Shown here in pieces: positions 27,366 to 38,169 of a stretch of DNA of 64,000 nt (position 1 is the stretch's first letter; each line of letters opens with the position of its first letter). The position numbers and the translations under genes are program-made. Origin of the DNA: Streptococcus oralis (GTDB taxonomy: Bacteria; Bacillota; Bacilli; Lactobacillales; Streptococcaceae); the NCBI RefSeq assembly GCF_001983955.1, contig NZ_CP019562.1, positions 186,001 to 250,000 on the forward strand. Reading direction: 5' to 3'. The notes beneath the pieces are model-generated. The model was not told the DNA's origin. It did not search any database and saw only the letters and a list, made by a program, of their open reading frames with translations.

Positions 27366-29867
27366 ATGAGTTTTTACAATCATAAGGAAATTGAACCTAA
27401 GTGGCAGGGCTACTGGGCAGAACATCATACATTTAAGACAGGAACAGATGCATCAAAACCGAAGTTTTATGCTCTCGATATGTTCCCATATCCTTCAGGA
27501 GCTGGATTGCATGTAGGACACCCAGAAGGTTATACAGCAACCGATATCCTCAGCCGTTACAAACGTGCGCAAGGCTACAATGTCCTTCACCCAATGGGAT
27601 GGGATGCTTTTGGTTTGCCTGCAGAGCAATACGCTATGGATACGGGGAATGACCCAGCAGAATTCACAGCGGAAAACATTGCCAACTTCAAACGTCAAAT
27701 CAATGCGCTTGGCTTCTCTTACGACTGGGATCGTGAAGTCAACACAACAGATCCAAACTACTACAAGTGGACGCAGTGGATCTTCACCAAGCTTTACGAA
27801 AAAGGCTTAGCTTATGAAGCGGAAGTGCCAGTAAACTGGGTTGAAGAGTTGGGAACAGCCATCGCTAATGAAGAAGTACTTCCTGACGGAACTTCTGAAC
27901 GTGGGGGCTATCCCGTTGTCCGCAAACCGATGCGTCAATGGATGCTTAAAATCACGGCCTATGCAGAGCGATTGCTTAATGACTTGGATGAGTTGGATTG
28001 GCCAGAATCTATCAAGGATATGCAACGCAACTGGATTGGGAAATCAACTGGTGCCAATGTAACTTTCAAAGTGAAAGGGACTGACAAGGAATTCACCGTC
28101 TTTACCACTCGTCCTGATACTCTTTTCGGTGCGACCTTCACAGTCTTGGCTCCTGAGCATGACTTGGTTGACGCTATCACAAGTCCAGAGCAAGCTGATG
28201 CAGTTGCAGACTACAAACACCAAGCTAGTCTCAAGTCTGACTTGGCTCGTACCGATCTAGCCAAGGAAAAAACAGGGGTTTGGACGGGCGCTTATGCCAT
28301 CAACCCTGTCAATGGCAAGGAAATTCCAATCTGGATTGCCGACTATGTTCTTGCTAGCTATGGAACAGGTGCCGTTATGGCTGTGCCAGCCCACGACCAA
28401 CGTGACTGGGAATTTGCCAAACAATTTGACCTTCCAATCGTAGAAGTACTTGAAGGTGGTAATGTAGCAGAAGCTGCCTACACAGAAGACGGTCTTCATG
28501 TCAATTCAGACTTCCTAGATGGCCTTAACAAAGAAGATGCTATTGCTAAGATTGTGGCTTGGCTGGAAGAAAAAGGTTGTGGACAAGAGAAGGTCACCTA
28601 TCGTCTCCGCGACTGGCTCTTTAGTCGTCAACGTTACTGGGGTGAGCCAATTCCAATCATTCATTGGGAAGATGGGACTTCAACAGCTGTTCCAGAAAGT
28701 GAATTACCACTTGTCTTGCCAGTAACCAAGGATATTCGCCCTTCAGGTACTGGTGAAAGCCCGTTGGCTAACTTGACTGACTGGTTGGAAGTGACGCGTG
28801 AAGATGGCGTCAAAGGTCGTCGTGAAACAAACACTATGCCACAATGGGCAGGTTCAAGCTGGTACTACCTCCGCTATATCGACCCACACAACACAGAAAA
28901 ATTGGCCGACGAGGATCTCCTCAAACAATGGTTGCCAGTGGATATCTACGTGGGTGGTGCAGAGCATGCTGTACTTCATTTGCTCTACGCTCGTTTCTGG
29001 CACAAATTCCTCTATGACCTCGGTGTTGTTCCGACTAAGGAACCATTCCAAAAACTCTTTAACCAAGGGATGATTTTGGGAACAAGCTACCGTGACCACC
29101 GTGGAGCTCTTGTAGCGACTGACAAGGTTGAAAAACGTGACGGTTCTTTCTTCCATGTGGAAACAGGAGAAGAACTGGAGCAAGCACCAGCCAAGATGTC
29201 TAAATCGCTCAAGAACGTTGTCAATCCAGACGATGTGGTGGAACAATACGGTGCCGATACCCTTCGCGTCTATGAAATGTTCATGGGGCCACTCGATGCT
29301 TCCATCGCTTGGTCAGAAGAAGGTCTGGAAGGAAGCCGTAAGTTCCTAGACCGTGTATACCGTTTGATTACAAGTAAAGAAATCGTTGCGGAAAATAATG
29401 GTGCTCTTGACAAGGTTTACAATGAAACAGTCAAAGCTGTCACTGAGCAAATCGAGTCCATGAAATTCAACACAGCCATTGCCCAACTTATGGTCTTTGT
29501 CAACGCTGCCAACAAGGAAGACGAACTCTATGTGGACTATGCCAAAGGCTTTATCCAATTGATTGCCCCATTTGCACCTCACTTGGCAGAAGAACTCTGG
29601 CAAACAGTTACAGCAACAGGTGAGTCCATCTCTTACGTGGCTTGGCCAACTTGGGACGAAAGCAAATTGGTTGAAGACGAAATCGAAATCGTGGTTCAAA
29701 TCAAAGGAAAAGTCCGTGCCAAACTCATGGTCGCTAAAGACCTATCACGTGAAGAATTGCAAGAAATTGCTCTCGCTGACGAAAAAGTTAAAGCAGAAAT
29801 TGACAGCAAGGAAATCGTGAAGGTGATTGCGGTACCTAATAAACTCGTTAATATTGTTGTGAAATAA
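27366..29867 (+). CDS. leuS: Leucyl-tRNA synthetase
   Basis: An 833-residue class I synthetase charging tRNA-Leu. The HIGH-type signature is in [21 protein letters not shown] (about 39-59). A CP1 editing domain lies in the middle ([12 protein letters not shown], then [11 protein letters not shown]), and the KMSKS motif (AKMSKSLKN) is at about 610. The anticodon-binding domain and the C-terminal extension are complete. TTGGAG is the RBS; it is a monocistronic unit ending in a terminator. In pneumococcus several metabolic genes lie just upstream (from memory); they are absent here. Confidence 0.97.
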   Translation: MSFYNHKEIEPKWQGYWAEHHTFKTGTDASKPKFYALDMFPYPSGAGLHVGHPEGYTATDILSRYKRAQGYNVLHPMGWDAFGLPAEQYAMDTGNDPAEFTAENIANFKRQINALGFSYDWDREVNTTDPNYYKWTQWIFTKLYEKGLAYEAEVPVNWVEELGTAIANEEVLPDGTSERGGYPVVRKPMRQWMLKITAYAERLLNDLDELDWPESIKDMQRNWIGKSTGANVTFKVKGTDKEFTVFTTRPDTLFGATFTVLAPEHDLVDAITSPEQADAVADYKHQASLKSDLARTDLAKEKTGVWTGAYAINPVNGKEIPIWIADYVLASYGTGAVMAVPAHDQRDWEFAKQFDLPIVEVLEGGNVAEAAYTEDGLHVNSDFLDGLNKEDAIAKIVAWLEEKGCGQEKVTYRLRDWLFSRQRYWGEPIPIIHWEDGTSTAVPESELPLVLPVTKDIRPSGTGESPLANLTDWLEVTREDGVKGRRETNTMPQWAGSSWYYLRYIDPHNTEKLADEDLLKQWLPVDIYVGGAEHAVLHLLYARFWHKFLYDLGVVPTKEPFQKLFNQGMILGTSYRDHRGALVATDKVEKRDGSFFHVETGEELEQAPAKMSKSLKNVVNPDDVVEQYGADTLRVYEMFMGPLDASIAWSEEGLEGSRKFLDRVYRLITSKEIVAENNGALDKVYNETVKAVTEQIESMKFNTAIAQLMVFVNAANKEDELYVDYAKGFIQLIAPFAPHLAEELWQTVTATGESISYVAWPTWDESKLVEDEIEIVVQIKGKVRAKLMVAKDLSREELQEIALADEKVKAEIDSKEIVKVIAVPNKLVNIVVK

Positions 29868-29873
29868 GATAGG

Positions 29874-29905
29874 AATCCTTCAGAGTAGAATCTGGAGGAT
29901 TTTTT
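29874..29905 (+). terminator. Terminator after leuS
   Basis: AATCCTTCAGA (29874-29884) / TCTGGAGGATT (29891-29901), loop GTAGAA, then a T run. Confidence 0.85.
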
Positions 29906-29976
29906 GAATTTTTTCATGAAAGTATGATATACTATGTGCAATTATAAAGTTTGAAAAGTGAATCAAGGAGAAAACA

Positions 29977-30672
29977 ATGCCAGTAAACGAATATGGTCAG
30001 ATGATTGGCGAGTCAATGGAAGGTTATACATCTGGTGAATTGCCTTCTATTGATTTCTTAGAAGGGCGTTATGCTCGGATAGAGGCTCTTTCAGTGGAAA
30101 AGCATGCGGAGGATTTGCTAGCTGTTTATGGTCCGGATACTCCTCGGGAGATGTGGACCTATCTCTTTCAGGAACCAGTGGCAGATATGGAGGAGTTGGT
30201 TAGCCTTTTAAATCAGATGTTGGCTCGTAAGGATCGCTTTTACTATGCGATTGTAGACAAGGCAACTGGTAAGGCCTTGGGAACTTTTTCTCTCATGCGC
30301 ATTGATCAGAATAACCGAGTGATAGAAGTGGGAGCTGTCACTTTTTCTCCAGAACTCAGGGGAACACGTATAGGGACAGAGGGTCAATATCTCCTAGCTC
30401 GCTATGTTTTTGAGGAGCTTAACTATCGTCGCTATGAGTGGAAATGTGATTCTCTAAATATCCCATCAAGACGAGCCGCGGAGCGTTTGGGCTTTGTCTA
30501 TGAAGGAACCTTCCGTCAGGCAGTCGTTTATAAGGGGCGTACGAGAGATACGGATTGGTTGTCTATGATTGATAAGGACTGGCCTCAAGTCAAAGCTCGT
30601 TTAGAAACATGGTTGGCTCCTGAAAATTTTGATAAAAATGGACGGCAGTACAAGAGCTTAAGAGAATTCTGA
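29977..30672 (+). CDS. GNAT acetyltransferase, RimJ/RimL-like
   Basis: A 231-residue GNAT protein of the RimL type. The acceptor-binding N-terminal half is followed by motif A (EVGAVTFSPELRGTRIGTEGQYLLARYVFEEL, about 125-156) and motif B (KCDSLNIPSRRAAERLGFVYEG). RimL-like enzymes acetylate protein N termini or small amines; the target here is not known. AAGGAG is the RBS. A second acetyltransferase starts 11 bp after its stop. Confidence 0.9.
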   Translation: MPVNEYGQMIGESMEGYTSGELPSIDFLEGRYARIEALSVEKHAEDLLAVYGPDTPREMWTYLFQEPVADMEELVSLLNQMLARKDRFYYAIVDKATGKALGTFSLMRIDQNNRVIEVGAVTFSPELRGTRIGTEGQYLLARYVFEELNYRRYEWKCDSLNIPSRRAAERLGFVYEGTFRQAVVYKGRTRDTDWLSMIDKDWPQVKARLETWLAPENFDKNGRQYKSLREF

Positions 30673-30683
30673 GAGGTATTGAG

Positions 30684-31100
30684 ATGATGACTATTAGAAG
30701 GCAAGAAATTGTCAAGCTAGAGGATGTTTTGCATCTCTATCAGGCAGTTGGATGGACAAAATATACACATCAACCTCAGATGTTGAAGAAAGCCTTGTCT
30801 CACTCATTAGCGATTTATCTAGCACTTGATGGCGATGCCGTAGTGGGCTTGGTCCGTTTGGTCGGAGATGGTTTTTCATCGATTTTTGTCCAGGATTTGA
30901 TCGTTTTGCCGAGCTATCAGCGCCAAGGGATTGGCAGTGCCTTAATGAAAGAGGCTTTAGGTGATTACAAAGATGCCTATCAAGTCCAACTAGTGACCGA
31001 TCAGACAGAAAAAAACTTGGGATTCTATCGTTCTCTGGGATTTGAAACCTTATCTACTTATGATTGTACAGGAATGATTTTGGTGGATAGAAAAAGATAA
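30684..31100 (+). CDS. GNAT acetyltransferase
   Basis: A 138-residue small GNAT enzyme. The acetyl-CoA site is in VQDLIVLPSYQRQGIGSALMKEAL (about 68-91; RQGIGS loop). The C-terminal segment NLGFYRSLGFETLSTYDCTGM is typical of the family. It begins ATGATG, so M1 or M2 may be used. It is co-transcribed with the preceding acetyltransferase. The substrate is unknown. Confidence 0.9.
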   Translation: MMTIRRQEIVKLEDVLHLYQAVGWTKYTHQPQMLKKALSHSLAIYLALDGDAVVGLVRLVGDGFSSIFVQDLIVLPSYQRQGIGSALMKEALGDYKDAYQVQLVTDQTEKNLGFYRSLGFETLSTYDCTGMILVDRKR

Positions 31101-31113
31101 AAAAATATTTTTT

Positions 31114-31130
31114 CTTAAGTAAAGTTTAAG
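31114..31130 (+). promoter_or_regulatory. CiaR binding site of csRNA 2
   Basis: CTTAAG-TAAAG-TTTAAG has one mismatch in the first repeat; TATTAT follows exactly 10 bp later at 31141. Confidence 0.75.
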
Positions 31131-31151
31131 TCTCCTCGTGTATTATATAGT

Positions 31152-31352
31152 TATTAGATAAAGACCTCCTAATACTCTTCGAAAATCTCATCAACCTTCG
31201 TTAGAGTCGACTTAGCTATCTATCGTTATGCTTGAGTCTATCTGCCTAGTCTGATTTCGATTTTCATTGAGTACCCTTTATTTAATGAAATCTCAAACTT
31301 TTCTTTTTCATCATAATCTCCTAAAGAAGCCGCCCGATCAGGTGGCTTTTTT
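31152..31352 (+). ncRNA. CiaR-dependent small RNA 2, interrupted by a BOX-like element
   Basis: The csRNA parts are all there: stem ATTAGATAAAG (31153-31163) with CTTTATTTAAT (31276-31286), anti-SD loop ACCTCCTAA (31164-31172), the CATAATCTCC block and the terminator AAGCCGCC-CGATCA-GGTGGCTTTTTT. A 101-bp BOX-like element is inserted directly after the loop, so the predicted transcript is about 200 nt rather than about 95. The stem arms survive on both sides of the insertion. Whether it is functional is unknown. Confidence 0.75.
31173..31273. repeat. BOX-like repeat element inside csRNA 2
   Basis: 101 bp beginning TACTCTTCGAAAATCTC and ending GATTTTCATTGAGTA; the ends are imperfect inverted repeats (TACTC...GAAAATC) flanked by TA. 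Both ends match those of the element at 48656-48771, while the interior is shorter and diverged. The end sequences agree with the boxA and boxC ends of streptococcal BOX elements as I recall them. Confidence 0.7.
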
Positions 31353-31414
31353 GTTGCTTGAAAAAGAAAATTTCATTTGGAAAAAAATTTAAAAAAATAA
31401 TAAATCAGAGAAAA

Positions 31415-31431
31415 GTTAAGTTAGCTTTAAG
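31415..31431 (+). promoter_or_regulatory. CiaR binding site of csRNA 3
   Basis: GTTAAG-TTAGC-TTTAAG, then 10 bp to TATTAT (31442-31447). Confidence 0.75.
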
Positions 31432-31453
31432 ATTCATCTTGTATTATATAATC

Positions 31454-31551
31454 GTTAAATAAAGACCTCCTAACTTTATTTAATGAAATCCTAAACTTTT
31501 CTTTTTCATAATAATCTCCCTAAAGAAGCCACCCAATCAGGTGGCTTTTTT
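31454..31551 (+). ncRNA. CiaR-dependent small RNA 3
   Basis: About 98 nt. Stem TTAAATAAAG (31455-31464) / CTTTATTTAA (31474-31483) displays ACCTCCTAA. The block CATAATAATCTCCC and the terminator AAGCCACC-CAATCA-GGTGGCTTTTTT follow. It is the intact sister of csRNA 2 just upstream; the two are an obvious tandem duplication. The terminator ends 22 bp before the ruvB -10 box. Confidence 0.85.
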
Positions 31552-31572
31552 GTTTGTAGGCTGGATTTTTGC

Positions 31573-31578
31573 TATAAT
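31573..31578 (+). promoter_or_regulatory. -10 box of ruvB, predicting a leaderless mRNA
   Basis: TGC-TATAAT ends only 6 nt before the ruvB ATG (31585), so the expected transcription start is at the start codon itself. No ribosome binding site is present. Confidence 0.6.
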
Positions 31579-31584
31579 AGGAAC

Positions 31585-32583
31585 ATGAGTAGAATTTTAG
31601 ATAATGAAATCATGGGTGATGAGGAGTTGGTAGAACGTACCCTCCGTCCCCAATATTTACGTGAATATATAGGTCAGGACAAGGTCAAGGATCAGCTACA
31701 AATATTTATCGAAGCCGCAAAAATGCGGGATGAGGCGCTGGATCATGTTCTTTTGTTTGGCCCTCCAGGACTTGGGAAAACAACCATGGCTTTTGTCATT
31801 GCCAATGAACTGGGAGTCAACCTCAAGCAAACGTCTGGTCCTGTCATTGAAAAGGCGGGTGACTTGGTAGCGATTTTAAATGATTTGGAGCCGGGAGATG
31901 TCCTCTTTATCGACGAGATTCATCGCTTGCCCATGTCGGTGGAAGAGGTGCTTTACAGTGCAATGGAGGACTTCTACATTGATATCATGATTGGGGCTGG
32001 TGAAGGCAGTCGCAGTGTCCATCTAGATTTGCCACCTTTTACCTTGATTGGGGCGACGACACGAGCAGGGATGCTTTCAAATCCTCTGCGGGCACGTTTT
32101 GGGATTACAGGTCATATGGAATACTATGCCCACGCTGACTTGACGGAAATTGTTGAACGAACGGCAGATATTTTTGAGATGGAAATCACTCATGAGGCAG
32201 CTGCTGAGCTGGCCTTGCGCAGTCGAGGAACTCCTCGTATCGCCAATCGTCTCCTCAAGCGCGTGCGCGACTTTGCCCAGATTATGGGGGATGGATTAAT
32301 CGATGATGTCATTACGGATAAGGCCTTGACTATGCTGGATGTAGACCGTGAAGGGTTGGACTATGTGGACCAAAAAATCCTTCGTACCATGATTGAGATG
32401 TACGGTGGGGGTCCTGTCGGTCTAGGAACTCTTTCTGTTAATATTGCCGAGGAGCGTGAGACGGTGGAGGACATGTATGAGCCCTACCTCATCCAAAAAG
32501 GTTTTATCATGCGGACACGGTCTGGACGGGTGGCGACAGCCAAGGCTTATGAACATTTGGGCTATGAATACAGTGAAAAATGA
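31585..32583 (+). CDS. ruvB: Holliday junction branch migration ATPase RuvB
   Basis: A 332-residue AAA+ motor that drives branch migration with RuvA. Walker [10 protein letters not shown] is at about 55-63, Walker B LFIDEIHR at about 106-113, sensor/arginine-finger region GATTRAGML at about 154-162, and the C-terminal winged-helix DNA-binding domain ([17 protein letters not shown]) is complete. ATG 31585 follows the -10 box by 6 nt without an SD. The nucleotidyltransferase gene overlaps its 3' end. Confidence 0.97.
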   Translation: MSRILDNEIMGDEELVERTLRPQYLREYIGQDKVKDQLQIFIEAAKMRDEALDHVLLFGPPGLGKTTMAFVIANELGVNLKQTSGPVIEKAGDLVAILNDLEPGDVLFIDEIHRLPMSVEEVLYSAMEDFYIDIMIGAGEGSRSVHLDLPPFTLIGATTRAGMLSNPLRARFGITGHMEYYAHADLTEIVERTADIFEMEITHEAAAELALRSRGTPRIANRLLKRVRDFAQIMGDGLIDDVITDKALTMLDVDREGLDYVDQKILRTMIEMYGGGPVGLGTLSVNIAEERETVEDMYEPYLIQKGFIMRTRSGRVATAKAYEHLGYEYSEK

Positions 32584-33148
32584 GCAAGAAGTCCTAGATA
32601 GTGTTAGAGAAAATCCTGATATGATGGCTATTCTGACCATCATCCGTAACCTTGGTCTGAAAGATTCTTGGTTGACTGCAGGTTCTGTCAGGAATTTTAT
32701 CTGGAATCTCTTGTCAGACAAATCGCCTTTTGACCGTGAAACGGATGTGGACGTCATTTTCTTTGATCCAGATGTTTCTTATGAGGAAACAGTATCCCTA
32801 GAGAACAAGCTGAGAGAGGACTTCCCCCAGTATCAGTGGGAGTTGAAAAATCAGGTCTACATGCATCTGCACAGTTCTCACACTGCACCCTATACCAGTT
32901 CCCGTGATGCTATGAGTAAGTATCCCGAGCGCTGCACGGCGGTAGGTCTTTGCTTGAATGAAGATTCCACTTTAGAACTCTTTGCCCCCTATGGTTTAGA
33001 GGATATTTTAAAGTTTCAAGTTTCCCCGACTCCTCATTTTTTAGATAATGAAGACCGAATGAAACTCTATCAAGAGCGATTGTCCAAGAAAAATTGGCAA
33101 GAAAAATGGAAAAATCTCACTTTCTCAAAAAACTTAAGAAAAATTTAA
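32564..33148 (+). CDS. Nucleotidyltransferase family protein
   Basis: A 194-residue protein of the DUF925-type nucleotidyltransferase group. GSVRN (about 34-38) and the metal-binding motif [10 protein letters not shown] (about 51-60) fit the superfamily's GS...DxD pattern. ATG 32564 ([17 protein letters not shown]) overlaps ruvB by 20 bp; the longer upstream frame is ruvB read out of phase. Translation is probably coupled to ruvB. The TAA stop lies within the CiaR box of csRNA 4. The substrate is unknown. Confidence 0.85.
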   Translation: MNTVKNEQEVLDSVRENPDMMAILTIIRNLGLKDSWLTAGSVRNFIWNLLSDKSPFDRETDVDVIFFDPDVSYEETVSLENKLREDFPQYQWELKNQVYMHLHSSHTAPYTSSRDAMSKYPERCTAVGLCLNEDSTLELFAPYGLEDILKFQVSPTPHFLDNEDRMKLYQERLSKKNWQEKWKNLTFSKNLRKI

Positions 33149-33149
33149 G
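33133..33149 (+). promoter_or_regulatory. CiaR binding site of csRNA 4
   Basis: CTTAAG-AAAAA-TTTAAG, 10 bp before TATACT (33160-33165). The second half-site contains the stop codon of the preceding gene. Confidence 0.75.
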
Positions 33150-33171
33150 TTAGGGGCGGTATACTAGGTTC

Positions 33172-33264
33172 ATAAGTTAAGAGGAACTTAACTTAAACTC
33201 CTAAAACTTTTTCATAATAATCTCCCTATAAAATAAAGTCGCCCAATCAGGCGGCTTATTTTTT
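33172..33264 (+). ncRNA. CiaR-dependent small RNA 4, divergent 5' hairpin
   Basis: About 93 nt. The 5' stem is AAGTTAAG (33174-33181) / CTTAACTT (33187-33194) with loop AGGAA, unlike the ACCTCCTAA loop of the other three. The anti-SD-like bases (ACTCCTAAAAC and AATCTCCC) lie in the following single-stranded part. The CATAATAATCTCCC block and the terminator (AAGTCGCC-CAATCA-GGCGGCTTATTTTTT) match the family. Confidence 0.8.
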
Positions 33265-33320
33265 GTTTGCCTGCAAGCAGGGGCAGTAACTTAGCAATAG
33301 AAGAAAATAGGGAAATATGG

Positions 33321-33326
33321 TATAAT
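33321..33326 (+). promoter_or_regulatory. Extended -10 promoter of uppS
   Basis: TGG-TATAAT 33 bp before the ATG; no strong -35. Confidence 0.5.
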
Positions 33327-33358
33327 GAAACGATAGATTTTTGAATAGGAATAAGAAC

Positions 33359-34117
33359 ATGTTTGGATTTTTTAAGAAAGATAAAGCTGTAGAAGTCGAG
33401 GTTCCAACACAGGTTCCTGCTCATATTGGCATCATCATGGATGGGAATGGCCGCTGGGCTAAAAAACGGATGCAACCACGGGTTTTTGGTCATAAGGCGG
33501 GGATGGAAGCCCTCCAAAAAGTGACCAAGGCAGCTAACAAGATGGGAGTTAAGGTCATCACGGTTTATGCCTTTTCAACGGAAAATTGGACACGCCCAGA
33601 TCAAGAAGTCAAGTTTATCATGAACTTGCCAGTCGAATTTTATGATAACTACGTCCCTGAATTGCATGCAAATAACGTTAAGATTCAGATGATTGGGGAG
33701 ACAGACCGTTTGCCTAAGCCGACTTTTGAAGCTTTGAAAAAAGCAGAGGAATTGACCAAGAACAATACGGGCTTGATTCTCAATTTTGCGCTTAACTATG
33801 GTGGCCGTGCTGAAATTACGCAGGCTCTTAAGGGCTTGGCTCAAGATGTTCTAGATGCTAAAATCAACCCTGGTGACATCACAGAAGATATGATTGGAGA
33901 CTATCTTTTCACGCAACACCTGCCAAAGGATTTGCGAGATCCGGACTTGATTATCCGCACGAGTGGTGAGTTGCGTTTGAGTAATTTCTTGCCATGGCAA
34001 GCAGCATATAGCGAGCTTTATTTTACGGATACCTTGTGGCCTGATTTTGATGAAGCCGCCTTGCAGGAAGCTATTGCTGCTTTTAACCATCGCAATCGCC
34101 GTTTTGGAGGAGTTTAG
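33359..34117 (+). CDS. uppS: Undecaprenyl pyrophosphate synthase
   Basis: A 252-residue cis-prenyltransferase that makes the C55 lipid carrier for peptidoglycan, teichoic acid and capsule. The catalytic motif GIIMDGNGRWAKKR has its Asp at about residue 26, and the C-terminal substrate motif DLIIRTSGELRLSNFLPWQAAYSE is present. ATG 33359 (MFGFFKKDK) has AGGA upstream; an in-frame ATG at 33341 is less likely. It heads the uppS-cdsA-eep-proS cluster. Confidence 0.97.
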   Translation: MFGFFKKDKAVEVEVPTQVPAHIGIIMDGNGRWAKKRMQPRVFGHKAGMEALQKVTKAANKMGVKVITVYAFSTENWTRPDQEVKFIMNLPVEFYDNYVPELHANNVKIQMIGETDRLPKPTFEALKKAEELTKNNTGLILNFALNYGGRAEITQALKGLAQDVLDAKINPGDITEDMIGDYLFTQHLPKDLRDPDLIIRTSGELRLSNFLPWQAAYSELYFTDTLWPDFDEAALQEAIAAFNHRNRRFGGV

Positions 34118-34125
34118 GAGAAGAT

Positions 34126-34929
34126 ATGACCAAGGATTTACAAAAGAGAACATTGTTTGCGGTATTGGCCCTGGCGATTTTCCTTCCAGTCTTGTTTGCG
34201 GGAGGGCTCTTGTTGCAGATAGGGATTGGCTTGTTAGCGATGCTAGGCGTCCATGAACTCTTGCATATGAAGGGACTAAAGACTATGACCATTGAGGGTG
34301 CTTTGACTCTTTTTGCGACCTTCGCTCTCACAGTTCCTTTAGAAAATTACCTAACTTTTTTGCCTGTTGATGGAAATGTGGTTGCCTATAGTGTTCTGAT
34401 TACCATAATGCTAGGGACGACCGTTTTCAGTAAAAACTATACGATTGAAGATGCCGCTTTTCCAATTGCTGTGAGTTTTTATGTTGGTTTTGGCTTCAAT
34501 GCCTTACTAGATGCTCGGGTGGCAGGTTTTGACAAGGTACTTTTGGCCCTTTTTATCGTTTGGGCGACAGATAGCGCAGCCTACCTGACAGGGATGAATT
34601 TTGGTAAACATAAGTTGGCTCCGAGAGTTTCTCCTAATAAGAGTATTGAGGGCTTTGTCGGTGGTATTCTAGGTGCGGTACTGATAACAGTGATTTTCAT
34701 GTTAGTGGACAGCACAGTTGCTCTTCCTTATGGGATTTATAGAATGAGTCTCTTTGCTGCCTTCTTCAGTGTGGCCGGTCAGTTTGGTGACTTGATTGAA
34801 AGTGCCATGAAACGCCATTTCGGTGTCAAGGATTCTGGCAAATTTATCCCTGGACATGGCGGTGTGTTGGATCGCTTTGACAGCATGCTGATTGTGTTTC
34901 CAATGATGCACTTATTTGGCCTGTTTTAA
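34126..34929 (+). CDS. cdsA: Phosphatidate cytidylyltransferase
   Basis: A 267-residue integral membrane enzyme that makes CDP-diacylglycerol from phosphatidate and CTP. About eight hydrophobic helices; the family signature near the C terminus (KRHFGVKDSGKFIPGHGGVLDRFDS) is intact. It is 8 bp after uppS with AGGAG as RBS. Its product feeds phosphatidylglycerol and cardiolipin synthesis (see cls in this window). Confidence 0.97.
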   Translation: MTKDLQKRTLFAVLALAIFLPVLFAGGLLLQIGIGLLAMLGVHELLHMKGLKTMTIEGALTLFATFALTVPLENYLTFLPVDGNVVAYSVLITIMLGTTVFSKNYTIEDAAFPIAVSFYVGFGFNALLDARVAGFDKVLLALFIVWATDSAAYLTGMNFGKHKLAPRVSPNKSIEGFVGGILGAVLITVIFMLVDSTVALPYGIYRMSLFAAFFSVAGQFGDLIESAMKRHFGVKDSGKFIPGHGGVLDRFDSMLIVFPMMHLFGLF

Positions 34930-34944
34930 AGAAAGGAATATTGA

Positions 34945-36201
34945 ATGATTGGATTGCTAACCTTTATCCTCGTTTTTGGGATTATTGTGGTGGTGCATGA
35001 GTTTGGACATTTTTATTTTGCCAAGAAATCAGGCATTCTAGTTCGTGAATTTGCCATTGGTATGGGGCCCAAGATTTTTTCCCATATCGGTAAGGATGGC
35101 ACTGCTTATACCATTCGAATCCTTCCTCTAGGAGGCTATGTTCGTATGGCAGGCTGGGGTGATGATGCGACAGAAATCAAGACAGGAACTCCAGTCAGTT
35201 TAACACTTGCTGATGATGGTAAGGTCAAACGGATCAACCTCTCAGGGAAGAAACTGGATCAAACGGCTTTTCCTATGCAGGTAACCCAGTTTGACTTTGA
35301 AGACAAGCTCTTTATCAAGGGTTTGGTCTTGGAAGAAGAAAAGATTTTTGCAGTAGATCACGATGCAACGGTTGTTGAAGAAGACGGAACCGAAGTGCGC
35401 ATCGCTCCTTTGGATGTACAGTATCAAAATGCTTCTATCTGGGGCAAGCTCATCACCAACTTTGCAGGTCCTATGAATAACTTTATCTTAGGTGTTGTTG
35501 TTTTTTGGATCTTGATCTTTTTGCAGGGCGGTGTTAGAGATACTCAGACAAATCTCTTTCATGTCATGCCAGAGGGAGCTTTGGCTAAGGTAGGTGTAGC
35601 TGAGACAGCTCAAATCACCAAGGTCGGCTCGCATGAGGTTAAGAATTGGCAAGACTTGACCCAGGCTGTGGAAGCAGATACCAAGGACAAGACTGCCCCG
35701 ACCTTGGATGTGACCATTTCTGAAAATGGTAGCGAAAAGCAAGTTACTGTGACACCAGAAGAAAATCAAGGACGCTATATTCTTGGGGTTCAACCGGGAG
35801 TCAAGTCAGACTTTCTATCCATGTTTGTTGGTGGATTTACAACCGCTGCTGATTCAGGGCTCCGTATCCTTTCGGCTCTGAAAAACTTGATTTTCCATCC
35901 AGATTTGAACAAACTCGGTGGTCCCGTTGCTATTTTTAAGGCAAGTAGCGATGCTGCTAAAAATGGAATTGAGAATGTCCTCTATTTCCTAGCTATGATT
36001 TCCATCAATATCGGAATTTTTAATTTGATTCCGATCCCGGCTTTGGATGGTGGAAAGATTGTACTCAATATCCTAGAGGCTATCCGCCGGAAACCCCTTA
36101 AACAAGAAATTGAAACCTATGTCACCATGGCTGGTGTAGTTATCATGGTTGTCTTGATGCTAGCTGTGACCTGGAATGACATTATGCGACTCTTCTTTTA
36201 G
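34945..36201 (+). CDS. eep: Site-2 membrane metalloprotease Eep/RseP
   Basis: A 418-residue intramembrane zinc protease. The HExxH site is in [14 protein letters not shown] (about 17-30). A PDZ-like region spans about 200-280 ([23 protein letters not shown]), and the third metal ligand motif [12 protein letters not shown] is at about 355-366. In streptococci and enterococci Eep processes signal peptides, pheromone precursors and anti-sigma factors. It is co-transcribed with cdsA and proS. Confidence 0.96.
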   Translation: MIGLLTFILVFGIIVVVHEFGHFYFAKKSGILVREFAIGMGPKIFSHIGKDGTAYTIRILPLGGYVRMAGWGDDATEIKTGTPVSLTLADDGKVKRINLSGKKLDQTAFPMQVTQFDFEDKLFIKGLVLEEEKIFAVDHDATVVEEDGTEVRIAPLDVQYQNASIWGKLITNFAGPMNNFILGVVVFWILIFLQGGVRDTQTNLFHVMPEGALAKVGVAETAQITKVGSHEVKNWQDLTQAVEADTKDKTAPTLDVTISENGSEKQVTVTPEENQGRYILGVQPGVKSDFLSMFVGGFTTAADSGLRILSALKNLIFHPDLNKLGGPVAIFKASSDAAKNGIENVLYFLAMISINIGIFNLIPIPALDGGKIVLNILEAIRRKPLKQEIETYVTMAGVVIMVVLMLAVTWNDIMRLFF

Positions 36202-36205
36202 ATAA

Positions 36206-38071
<1,866 letters not shown>

Positions 38072-38083
38072 AAACTATAATCA

Positions 38084-38130
38084 GAAGAAAAACAAGGCAA
38101 AAATGTAACTAGTTTTTACCTTGTTTTTTC
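38084..38130 (+). terminator. Terminator after proS
   Basis: AACAAGGCAAAAA / TTTTTACCTTGTT with one mismatch and a T tract that runs into the next promoter (TATAAT 38133-38138). Confidence 0.7.
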
Positions 38131-38169
38131 TATATAATGGGGAAAATGAGTAAACGAAGAGGTAAAGCT

